From Cohnella sp. CFH 77786 (GTDB lineage: Bacteria > Bacillota > Bacilli > Paenibacillales > Paenibacillaceae): a DNA stretch of 39,727 nt. Below, in pieces: positions 23,181 to 29,824 of this stretch. Location of the stretch: contig NZ_WJIB01000027.1 of assembly GCF_019400745.1 (NCBI RefSeq), forward strand, positions 1-39,727. Reading direction: 5' to 3'. Numbering within the stretch: position 1 is the stretch's first letter; each line of letters begins with the position of its first letter. The position numbers and the translations under genes were made by a program. The notes beneath the pieces are model-generated. The model saw only the letters and a program-made list of their open reading frames with translations, was not told the origin of the DNA and made no database searches.

Positions 23181-23738
23181 ATGATAATTCACGAAATGAG
23201 GGCGGCGAACGTGGACGAAAGGGAAGCCAAGAGACGTAAGGTACGGTCAGATAAGAAACAGGCGATTGCGCCGTACATACCGGATCATGAACGTGTCTGG
23301 ATACATCGGATCTCGCGCCGGTGCGAACTTCCTGAAGGTGAAGTTGGCGTTCAGCTGGTGCGGATCGCGCTGCGGGACGAACGGACAATGGAGTTCTTCA
23401 GCTCGTACATGAAGCGTGATTTCCGATTTACGGAGAACATCATTTATTGCGGCCACAAAGACGCGAAATCGATCTACGATTACATCAACGACGATAGCGA
23501 ACGGAGCCGGTTTAAGATAAAAGCCCCTCAAACGCTCCTGGATCAGCTCTGCGAGTTTCAAATCGCTTTAGGGGTGTCTTACCTTGCTCATGCAACCTAC
23601 GCGCTCCTACGATACGCGCTGCACGATCTAAAGACGGTACAGCAGCTTGTTCCTGGTATCACCAAGGAGGATTTTATCGGGCCGATCCGACCGGCTGCAA
23701 TCAACCAGCCTTCAAAGGCATGGAGCATATTCAAATAG
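23181..23738 (+). CDS. Putative DNA-binding accessory protein (185 aa)
   Basis: 185 residues. The start is uncertain (ATG 23181 or 23196): no clear ribosome binding site, and an AGGAAC/GTTCCT hairpin (about 23158-23180) abuts the start. The N-terminus is strongly basic (DEREAKRRKVRSDKKQA). Two segments, VWIHRISRRCELPEGEVGVQLVRIALRDE and RFKIKAPQTLLDQLCEFQIALGVSYLAHATYALLRYAL by layout, look like strand-helix-helix (RHH-like) units. It is followed by another RHH-like gene 16 bases on. Replication-accessory or partition role is inferred. Confidence 0.62.
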   Translation: MIIHEMRAANVDEREAKRRKVRSDKKQAIAPYIPDHERVWIHRISRRCELPEGEVGVQLVRIALRDERTMEFFSSYMKRDFRFTENIIYCGHKDAKSIYDYINDDSERSRFKIKAPQTLLDQLCEFQIALGVSYLAHATYALLRYALHDLKTVQQLVPGITKEDFIGPIRPAAINQPSKAWSIFK

Positions 23739-23754
23739 GGGACGGTGTTCGCGT

Positions 23755-24024
23755 ATGGCATTCGCATTGCTGAAGGAAATCTTTGTTCAATCTCTGAAGC
23801 ATCGAACGGTCGTGCTGCGGTTGTCGCGCAGCGACTACTACAAGCTGCAAATGATCTGTGAAGCGCTGAATGAAACGGTACCCGCCGAACATGAAGTCAA
23901 TCCGGAAATTATCGGTACGAGAGTGCTGGAAACTTTCATTCGTGAATCCTTCCAGGACAGCACGAACCGGATCGTCAAGCAAGTCATTCCGGAAGCTCGG
24001 AAGCGAAGGACGGCAGGCCGGTGA
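23755..24024 (+). CDS. RHH-like small protein (89 aa)
   Basis: 89 residues from ATG 23755, with AGGGGAC about 12 bases upstream; the frame extends further up but without a site. RTVVLRLSRSDYYKLQMICEALNETVP and PEIIGTRVLETFIRESF form a strand-helix-helix unit. The tail is basic (KRRTAGR). Likely co-transcribed with 23181. Probably a DNA-binding partner of that protein. Confidence 0.6.
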   Translation: MAFALLKEIFVQSLKHRTVVLRLSRSDYYKLQMICEALNETVPAEHEVNPEIIGTRVLETFIRESFQDSTNRIVKQVIPEARKRRTAGR

Positions 24025-24272
24025 GATCTGGAGCCGGTGGCCGCGCAGTTGGCCGTCTATCTATCATCAGTATGGCCAACTGATAGAGGGGATAAACCTG
24101 GGGAAAATGAAAAAGACAAGAAATGAATTCGAATGAAAATAGCTCAACCAAAAAGGGAGCACAGATCATAAGAAAACAGTTCTTGTCTAAGCCGGTTTGC
24201 CAGGTAATGAATAGATCGTCACAAAAGGAGATCAATATCCATTAAAAGGCGGTGAAACGAAGAAAATAGAGA
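24025..24272. other. Gene-free gap with CAGTTGGCC/GGCCAACTG inverted repeat
   Basis: CAGTTGGCC (24046-24054) and GGCCAACTG (24074-24082) are perfect 9-bp arms around 19 bases. The 26-nt stretch 24032-24057 recurs with one mismatch at 29250-29275. No gene is convincing. A terminator role for 24024 or a transfer/recombination site is possible. Confidence 0.4.
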
Positions 24273-24461
24273 TTAGTCGAGAATGGAAACTTCAGCACCG
24301 GTTTTGACAGAAATAAATGTCAGGAGTGCTAGAAGTTCGGATTCAAAGAATTGTGAAACTCTTTGAGGTGGACAATAGGGAAACTGCTTTGCAAGATAAT
24401 AACCTTCATGACAGCTGCGAACGGCAAGCGTGAAATGATCGGCATTAAAATCTTCTTGCAT
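24273..24461 (-). CDS. Possible overlapping small ORF (62 aa)
   Basis: Reading leftwards from ATG 24461 (weak GGG upstream) gives 62 residues including CHEGYYLAKQFPYCPPQ and a hydrophobic FFESELLALLTFISV. It overlaps the end of the 24445-25065 gene by 17 bases in another frame. Composition looks protein-like, but the weak start makes it doubtful. It could also be the frameshifted tail of the upstream gene. Confidence 0.3.
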   Translation of the reverse strand: MQEDFNADHFTLAVRSCHEGYYLAKQFPYCPPQRVSQFFESELLALLTFISVKTGAEVSILD

Positions 24462-25065
24462 AGCGATTACCCGTTTCTCTGGACAAAGTGCGGTTACGAC
24501 GAGCGTTGATAAGATCTTCATTGAATCGGTGCTGGTTCAATTTGACTGTGACTTGATACACAACGCTTTTCTCGTAATTCCATGTTTCCGTATAACCGTA
24601 AAGTTCCTGCTCAATTTCGTGGATTCTAGCAACCTTGCGCTTGCCGATCAACACGTTATTGGTTTCAGAAAACAATGCCGGTCCGTAAACAGAAACTTCG
24701 AGATCATGACGTTCTGCAATTTCTTCAGCCAGGCCAAAGTGAAAAGCTTCCGAGACAGACAGTTCGAGGTAGTAGTTCATATCAGCATTTGCGGTAGTCA
24801 GCTCTTTTTCCAAAGCAGCGATACGGCGTTCTTGCTTCCGTTTCTTAGCCTTGTAAACAGCGCGGATCACCTTGTAGCTGACGAACAGTACAACGACCGA
24901 GATTCCGACGTAAATCGAAACCGTGAGGATCTTACCAGCGACAATGCCAGCCTTCGCCAGAAATGCGTCTACCTTCTCCTTGTTTGCCGACAGAAGCAGC
25001 ATTCCAAGAAGAATCATCCCCAACAAACCAAAAAATCCTTCGTCACCATTATGCCTTTTGTTCAT
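24445..25065 (-). CDS. Membrane-anchored coiled-coil protein (206 aa)
   Basis: 206 residues from ATG 25065 with GGGAGGAATG upstream. Two hydrophobic helices near the N-terminus (GFFGLLGMILLGMLLLS; ILTVSIYVGISVVVLFVSYKVI), a basic coiled segment (KAKKRKQERRIAALEKELTT), then a soluble domain (AFHFGLAEEIAERHDLEVSVYGPALF...). No family recognised. It has its own strong promoter with a folded leader. A nuclease-like or restriction-type C-terminal domain was considered but no motif supports it. Confidence 0.7.
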   Translation of the reverse strand: MNKRHNGDEGFFGLLGMILLGMLLLSANKEKVDAFLAKAGIVAGKILTVSIYVGISVVVLFVSYKVIRAVYKAKKRKQERRIAALEKELTTANADMNYYLELSVSEAFHFGLAEEIAERHDLEVSVYGPALFSETNNVLIGKRKVARIHEIEQELYGYTETWNYEKSVVYQVTVKLNQHRFNEDLINARRNRTLSRETGNRYARRF

Positions 25066-25237
25066 ACAACATTCCTCCCGAGAGATAAGTTTTTTAGGAT
25101 TGCCCTACGGACATCCATCTCGAAATACCATTCCGGAGAATGATAGATCCAGATAGAAGTCCGTAAGGACAACCTCGCAAACCCACTCGCAGGATCATCT
25201 GCCGCAGAACAGATACAAGACAAACGGCTATGAGAAA
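25066..25237 (-). promoter_or_regulatory. Structured leader of the 24445-25065 gene
   Basis: On the minus strand, GTCC, TACGGAC and flanking GG/TTG (about 25185-25169) pair with GTCCGTAGGGCAATCC (about 25112-25097): about 15 bp with two bulges. Inside lies CATTC-TCCG-GAATG (near 25141-25128). The fold ends 30 bases before the ribosome binding site. Confidence 0.45.
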
Positions 25238-25266
25238 ATTATACCATTTCCCCTATCAGGCAGCAA
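25238..25266 (-). promoter_or_regulatory. Leftward promoter TTGCTG-N17-TGG-TATAAT
   Basis: -35 at 25266-25261 and -10 at 25243-25238 on the minus strand, spacer 17, with an extended TGG before the -10. Drives the 25065 gene. Confidence 0.75.
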
Positions 25267-25322
25267 TAACAAAGTAACAAATAAACGGTCCAAAAGTGGT
25301 TTTAATAATCCGCTGACTAGTG

Positions 25323-25405
25323 TATAATCTAGTTATCTAATGCAGCACTTCGTCTATGAAGCGGATGCCTCTGAAGAAGGGGGTCCGCTTCTTTGCGTTT
25401 TTGGA
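25323..25405 (+). ncRNA. Possible small RNA with promoter and terminator
   Basis: A TATAAT box (25323-25328, weak -35) is followed within about 30 bases by GAAGCGGA ... TCCGCTTC (about 25356-25393), running into TTTGCGTTTTT. A short transcript of 60-75 nt with no ORF would result. It is divergent from the strong leftward promoter. Speculative but compact. Confidence 0.4.
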
Positions 25406-25484
25406 AAGTTGACCTGAAGGTTATCGAGTTTTCGCGTTCTTTGAAAACGAGTGTAACCGAAGGTACAGCAAGCGAAGCGCGGTA

Positions 25485-25516
25485 GAAAAAAACGGCGCGG
25501 ATCTGCTCCACGCCGT
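25485..25516 (-). terminator. Terminator of the leftward methyltransferase operon
   Basis: ACGGCG plus GG pairs with CC plus CGCCGT (25492-25516), and on the minus strand is followed by T7. It lies just after the 25570 stop. Three GTTAAC palindromes at exact 9-bp spacing (25521, 25530, 25539) and a fourth at 25569 lie between stop and hairpin. Confidence 0.8.
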
Positions 25517-25569
25517 TGCGGTTAACCGAGTTAACAGGGTTAACACCTTGATATATAAGGCTTTTTGAG

Positions 25570-26823
25570 TTAACTATCTGAATCATCATTCAGCTGCGCG
25601 ATAATCTGCTCCAAGTCTTTCAAGTCGGATTCATGTACCAGCAAATCCGAATCTCCCCTTTGAAAATAGCGGGCTATGTTGGTGTTGGTGACAATGTATT
25701 TCTCGCAAAGATTCTTCCGGTTTGTACGCTTCTTTTGGAAGTCGGAAAGGGATCTTCGCCGCTGGCGAAAGACTTCCTTCAGAACCTTGTCGGCCCGTTC
25801 CTGGTCCTTCTCGCTCTCGCAGAGGACGCGCAGCGTGAAGCTGCCGTTCATGAAGCAATCGCAGATCAAATTTACGTCATCGATCAGCCGGTGATAGCGC
25901 GATTTAGAAGAATCATGGTAATGGATCATGACAAGATCCAGCTTAAATCCTTCGTCGGTCAGGCGAATGTCCTCAAAATAGCAGTTACGGTCCGGAAGGA
26001 TCGACAAGCATTTTTGTACGAACGTGAGGTAATCCAGCTTGTTCTTAAACTCCGGAACGCCTTCGCTGAAAACCTTCCGCTCCTTGTATTCCTCCACGCA
26101 ATCCAAAGCGCCGCCTTCGGCTATTTCAGGGATCTTAAAAGGTGGTAGATCCTTCGTTTTCTCCTTGATTTGTTCCTCCTGCCGCTGAAGCTCATTCAAG
26201 CTGCCGTTTAACTCTGCCTTTTGTTCGGCCAGCGCAATGATTCGGTTTACGTTGGCAGCTGCGTTTTGCGAAAGCTGCCGGATCTGCTCTTGCAGATCGG
26301 CCAGCTTCTTGTTGATGCCGGTTATCCGGTCGGTCACTTCCTTCTGCTCCAATAGGATCTTTCGCCGGTCCCACAACAGCCGGTTGAAAAAATAATCCGG
26401 ACTTACCTGGATCAGCTGGGTCGTTCGCAGGAAGTATTCAGCTCGCATGAAATGATCCAGCAGCTTATTGTTCGATTGTTTTTGGACGAACGGATTTGCG
26501 TTTTCCCGTTTCGTGTACCACTTGACCGCTCTTGTGAGCGGATAAACATAATGACAGCCCTTAAAGCTCCCCTCCCCTAATACCTTCAACTCTACCAATT
26601 CATTTACGGCATAGTGGCCGGTCATCTTGGCTTTGCCGTAAAGCTCGCGCCATTGCGTTTTAAGCATATACGGGAAGTATTCAAGGAGCAGTTCCAGGAA
26701 GCGTTTATAGTGGCGGTCGATGGTGGCGTGTATGGCGGGATCGATCAGAACGCCGGATATGGTCATGGTTTCAAAATTGGCCGGATCGTCGTGGTATGCG
26801 CGAATATCTTCTATCAAACCCAT
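25570..26823 (-). CDS. Large coiled-coil protein of unknown function (417 aa)
   Basis: 417 residues from ATG 26823 with AAAGGAG upstream. The N-terminal part (1-140) is globular, with a TMTISGVLIDPAIHATIDRHYKRF-like segment and a Tyr/Lys-rich region that resembles a winged helix (YAVNELVELKVLGEG). Residues 150-230 are a strong coiled coil (EVTDRITGINKKLADLQEQIRQL...). The C-terminal half holds an acidic/aromatic domain (FKLDLVMIHYHDSSKSRYHRLIDDV) and a basic tail. It follows the relaxation-like gene by 15 bases, so the two likely work together, perhaps in DNA processing. No family recognised. Confidence 0.75.
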   Translation of the reverse strand: MGLIEDIRAYHDDPANFETMTISGVLIDPAIHATIDRHYKRFLELLLEYFPYMLKTQWRELYGKAKMTGHYAVNELVELKVLGEGSFKGCHYVYPLTRAVKWYTKRENANPFVQKQSNNKLLDHFMRAEYFLRTTQLIQVSPDYFFNRLLWDRRKILLEQKEVTDRITGINKKLADLQEQIRQLSQNAAANVNRIIALAEQKAELNGSLNELQRQEEQIKEKTKDLPPFKIPEIAEGGALDCVEEYKERKVFSEGVPEFKNKLDYLTFVQKCLSILPDRNCYFEDIRLTDEGFKLDLVMIHYHDSSKSRYHRLIDDVNLICDCFMNGSFTLRVLCESEKDQERADKVLKEVFRQRRRSLSDFQKKRTNRKNLCEKYIVTNTNIARYFQRGDSDLLVHESDLKDLEQIIAQLNDDSDS

Positions 26824-26837
26824 TGGAAAGACTCCTT

Positions 26838-27419
26838 TCAGAATTTGTAGATCCCGCCCAGGTATTGAGCGGAGAACGCTTCTTTTTGTGCAATGTCAGC
26901 TTCGTTGTAATTTTTCGTCACGCATTCAAAGGCCATATAATTGCCGGTCTTGGGATCTTGGATCGCAGCATCCGGAACGGCCTTGAAGTGGCCGGATGGA
27001 TGCTGCTCGGTCATCTCGCGTTTGAACGTCTCGAAATTGTCCTGGGTCTTTGCTTCGTAGTAGAGCTGCATTTCGGTTTTCCAGGTATCTTGTATTTCCG
27101 GATTTAACTTCAAATAGGCTGCGGTCAACTTCAGGTCATGCTTCAGGTGTTGGGATGATGATATGTACCGGTGTTCGAGATTCAATTCCTTTTTGCAATA
27201 ATCGATACCCTTCTTTTCCAGGCGTATTAGATCCTGCTGGATGGTGATGAAGCCACTCTTTTCAAACTTGGCCAGCCGTTCCCCATGCAGCTGATAGTGT
27301 TTTTCAAGCTGTGCCTTTGTGAGTACGCCGGTCCGCCATAGATTTTTCAGAGCCCGTTGCTCGGTGGATTTAACGGCCTTAATAACGTCACTCTTTTTCC
27401 CGCGTCTGCCCCTCGCCAT
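26838..27419 (-). CDS. Replication-relaxation-like protein
   Basis: 193 residues from ATG 27419 (GGAGGGG upstream), preferred over 27446. An N-terminal winged-helix region (STEQRALKNLWRTGVLTKAQLEKHYQL ... FITIQQDLIRLEKKG) is followed by a domain with VPDAAIQDPKTGNYMAFECVTKN. PD...E..VTK resembles the nuclease-like core of the replication-relaxation family found on firmicute mobile elements. Its start overlaps the methyltransferase end by 32 bases, so translation is coupled. No nicking activity is known for the family; a role in plasmid replication or transfer is inference. Confidence 0.65.
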   Translation of the reverse strand: MARGRRGKKSDVIKAVKSTEQRALKNLWRTGVLTKAQLEKHYQLHGERLAKFEKSGFITIQQDLIRLEKKGIDYCKKELNLEHRYISSSQHLKHDLKLTAAYLKLNPEIQDTWKTEMQLYYEAKTQDNFETFKREMTEQHPSGHFKAVPDAAIQDPKTGNYMAFECVTKNYNEADIAQKEAFSAQYLGGIYKF

Positions 27420-27951
27420 AAGCCATCCCCTCCCTTCGTTTCGCAATGAAACTGTCTTTGTTCCGGTGCATGATCTCCCACAGCGCAGGATCTAAAAGCG
27501 TGATTATTTCATCGGGCGTAGTCGCTTTTCCGAATGACAATGCTGGACGGAATGCGCTGGTTTTTTTCTGATTTAATGTGCAAATAAAATACGCATTTGG
27601 TGCAGATAAACGGGTTATTTCATTAACTAATAGACGCTTATTTTCGATAAACATGAATAGAAACGTAGCAATAATAATGTCAAATTTCTGCTCCAAAAAC
27701 TCTATTTTATTCTCTAAATTGTGTTCAATAAATGTTATGTAATCAGGCATTTTAGGGAATGAATATCGGTCAATACAAGAAACATTTTTGAACCCAATTC
27801 GGTACATAAAATTAGAATGTCTCCACTTGCCAGAACCTAAGTCCAGGACGCGGTTTTCCAATGACAATGAAGCAGCATAGCGCTTCAAAAAGAACAGCAG
27901 ATAGGGCGATATGATCCGGTCGAGTTTAGCCGGTGCAACGCGCAGATCCAT
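27388..27951 (-). CDS. SAM-dependent methyltransferase
   Basis: 187 residues from ATG 27951 with AGAAAGGAGG upstream. Class I Rossmann motifs: VLDLGSGKWRHSNFM (motif I), CIDRYSF (motif II), FDIIIATFLFMFIENKRLLVNEITRL (post-I/motif IV) and AYFICTLNQKK. Short for the family and lacking a recognisable target-recognition domain, so the substrate (DNA, small molecule or protein) is unknown. The central part, about 27570-27860, is clearly more AT-rich than neighbouring genes, suggesting separate origin. It is the first gene of the leftward operon and starts 25 bases from structured region III. Confidence 0.82.
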   Translation of the reverse strand: MDLRVAPAKLDRIISPYLLFFLKRYAASLSLENRVLDLGSGKWRHSNFMYRIGFKNVSCIDRYSFPKMPDYITFIEHNLENKIEFLEQKFDIIIATFLFMFIENKRLLVNEITRLSAPNAYFICTLNQKKTSAFRPALSFGKATTPDEIITLLDPALWEIMHRNKDSFIAKRREGMAYGEGQTREKE

Positions 27952-27975
27952 GAGCTGCCGGACCTCCTTTCTTTC

Positions 27976-29160
27976 ATTGTTTCAATGTGGAGCATCGGGA
28001 ATGAGCGAAGCGACCGATGCGGAATTTTGAAACAATCGCATGATGGAATCAATGCGCGGCTATTCATCTTTAAGAGATTCGATTGGAGTATCGGGATAGA
28101 GCGAAGCGACCGATACGGAAATTGAATCTTTGCCTTTGACCTATTGGTTCAATGGTGGAGCATCGGGGATGAGCGGAGCGAACCGATGCGGAGCATTGAA
28201 CCAATCGCATGATGAAATCATGCGCGGCCTTTCCTTGGCTGGCGTAGCTGGCCAAGGCCGACAGCCCCCAAGAGTTTGGGGGCGGCCCTTCGCATAGCGA
28301 AGGGGTCGGAAGGGGTTGAGGGGAGCCCGAGCACCGTACGCAGGCATAGGAACGCGCTCTGCGCGCGCCGAAGGCGGTTTTGGCCCGGAGGGACAAAACT
28401 TCCGAAGCCGGCCGCGTGCTATCTTCCGCGATACAGGTTAAACGAGCGGTAGCGAGGTTTAACCGTATCGCAGGAAGGTAGCCGCGGGCGTAGGTGATTC
28501 GGGCTCCATGATTTTTGCTGTACGCAGCTTGGGCGAAGCCCTTGCGTAGTATGGCAAAAATCATTTTCGGGAGCGTAGCGACACGTATACGCCCCGGCGT
28601 AGCCATGCGTACAATGAAGTATGGTCGATATGAAATATCGTACCATGCTTCATTGATTGGCGCAACGCGCCAAATCGCATGGCGCAGCCGGGGCGTAAGT
28701 GTTTCGGTCCCTCTTAGGATCGGGCCGATTGGCCAGATCCTTCCACGCGGCAGCGTGGACAAAGAGGGGCCGAAACATGCCTTTGACTTTCGGGGTTTTC
28801 CCCTGCGTGAGCCGAAGGCGAACTCAATGCGGAGCATTGACATTTTTCAGGGGGAAACCCCATTCACGCGACAGCGTGAACAGCTTTTGAGCAATAGGAA
28901 ATACAATGCAAAATACATTGTGTTTCCTATTGTATGAGTAGGGGGGCAATAGCTCCAAAACGAAGGGGAGGTTTAGGGGAGCAGCGTTCCAGCTGCGACA
29001 AATGAATCTTGGTTCGGATCGGCGGCGACAGCTGCCGCAAGGGTGGTATTTCGCATTCGTGCTATTTTTTCTCCTGGGCGTGTGGAGCCGAAGGCGAACT
29101 CAATGCGGAGCATTGACAAATTATAGCTCAGGGGAAAAGCACTTCACGCGAGAGCGTGAA
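27976..29160 (+). other. Structured region III: 1.2-kb array of nested inverted repeats (large ncRNA or ssDNA element)
   Basis: No convincing ORF; nearly every base lies in a perfect or near-perfect stem. Examples: ATTGTTTCAA/TTGAAACAAT (27976/28027); ATTGGTTCAATG/CATTGAACCAAT (28143/28194); GCCCCCAA-GAGT-TTGGGGGC (28264); CCCTTCGC-ATA-GCGAAGGG (28286); GGAGCCCGA/TCGGGCTCC enclosing 28322-28507; GGTTAAAC/GTTTAACC inside GCGATAC/GTATCGC (28428-28471); ATGATTTTTGC/GCAAAAATCAT (28508/28554); TACGCCCCGGC/GCCGGGGCGTA (28588/28687) around GCCATGCG/CGCATGGC and two hairpins; TGTTTCGG/CCGAAACA (28700/28770) with CCCTCTT/AAGAGGG; GGGGTTTTCCCCTG/CAGGGGGAAACCCC (28792/28848). Triloops are GNA on the + strand. 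It may be a giant ornate RNA, a single-strand DNA structure or a palindrome array. Confidence 0.85.
28892..28932. repeat. Long inverted repeat inside region III
   Basis: CAATAGGAAATACAATG (28892-28908) and its complement (28916-28932) match at 16 of 17 positions around CAAAATA. AT-rich, unlike the GC-rich stems on either side, so it may mark a boundary, a promoter operator or an end of an RNA. Confidence 0.8.
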
Positions 29161-29471
29161 CAGTTCTACTACTAAGAGCTGGCCAGCTGCCCGTTCACGG
29201 TTGAGGAAAAGGATCATAGGGATCGGGAAGGAACGGTGGAGATTGATCCAGCCGGTGGCCGCGCAGCTGGCCGTCGCCCGACTACATTAACAGGCGGCGG
29301 GGAGATCCGGGACACAGAGCAGCGGTGACTGCGATCAAGGGATAATCTTTCTTCACAGCTTCGGGGAGCATCTATATGAAGAAAAGGAAAGGTGGAAGCC
29401 GATGCCGTTAGATGGTAATATATATTGTAAATCGCATTGCAAAATACACTGTTAAAAGGATGGTAAATAAC
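29161..29471. other. Gap between region III and the par operon
   Basis: No gene seen. It holds duplicated fragments: 29178-29213 repeats ardC 3047-3082 (one mismatch) and 29250-29275 repeats 24032-24057 (one mismatch). The final 60 bases are AT-rich, with TATATATTGTAAAT, and probably hold the promoter of the RHH gene. Confidence 0.45.
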
Positions 29472-29726
29472 ATGGGAAGAAAACCGAAACAAGAAATGTA
29501 TGAAAATGCAATAATGCAATTATTGAACAATGGAAGTGCAGGGAAAAAGACAATATCAATTACATTGCCAGAAGCATTGATAGGCGATTTAGATTTCATT
29601 GCCGGTGAGCTTGCCGATGGCAATAGAAGTTTAGTGTGCGAAAAGGGGCTTCAGGAGTTTGCGGCAGCGTGCAAATCCTACATAGAGAGAAGGAAAGCGG
29701 AGGGGCAGAGCGCTTCAGAAAAATAA
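29472..29726 (+). CDS. RHH-type regulator upstream of ParM
   Basis: 84 residues from ATG 29472, with AGGA about 11 bases upstream; the frame extends to 29412 but without a site. MGRKPKQEMYENAIMQLL, then KKTISITLPEALIGDLDFIAGELADGNRSLVCEKGLQEF gives strand-helix-helix of the CopG/ParR type. It lies directly before a promoter that carries four copies of one 8-mer, so it is the likely autorepressor or centromere-binding factor of the parM system. The role is inferred from fold and position. Confidence 0.68.
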   Translation: MGRKPKQEMYENAIMQLLNNGSAGKKTISITLPEALIGDLDFIAGELADGNRSLVCEKGLQEFAAACKSYIERRKAEGQSASEK

Positions 29727-29727
29727 T

Positions 29728-29780
29728 GTCTACAAATTGTCTACAAACCCATTGACAGTTGTAGACAAAACGTCTACAAT
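29728..29780 (+). promoter_or_regulatory. parM promoter with four GTCTACAA operator boxes
   Basis: TTGACA (29752-29757), 17-bp spacer, TACAAT (29775-29780): a near-consensus sigma-A promoter. The 8-mer GTCTACAA occurs as two direct copies 11 bp apart (29728-29735, 29739-29746) and as a perfect inverted pair across the spacer and -10 (TTGTAGAC 29759-29766, GTCTACAA 29772-29779). A bound protein must block polymerase. The same sites may act as the parC-like centromere. Confidence 0.88.
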
Positions 29781-29824
29781 GTAAATATAGGAAATACATT
29801 ACGCCCGTTAAGGAGTGGATCAGG

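Noticed and set aside
25329..25589. 86-aa leftward frame over the GTTAAC repeats
   Set aside because: It is created by the repeats and terminator after the 25570 stop and lacks a ribosome binding site.
27976..28224. CRISPR array
   Set aside because: The repeated modules are palindromic and variable in length, without constant repeats separated by uniform unique spacers, and no cas genes are present.
28070..28843. Long open frames (257 aa on the minus strand, 140 aa on the plus strand) in region III
   Set aside because: They run through perfect inverted repeats, have arginine/serine-rich improbable composition and no ribosome binding site; open frames arise from the GC-rich palindromes.
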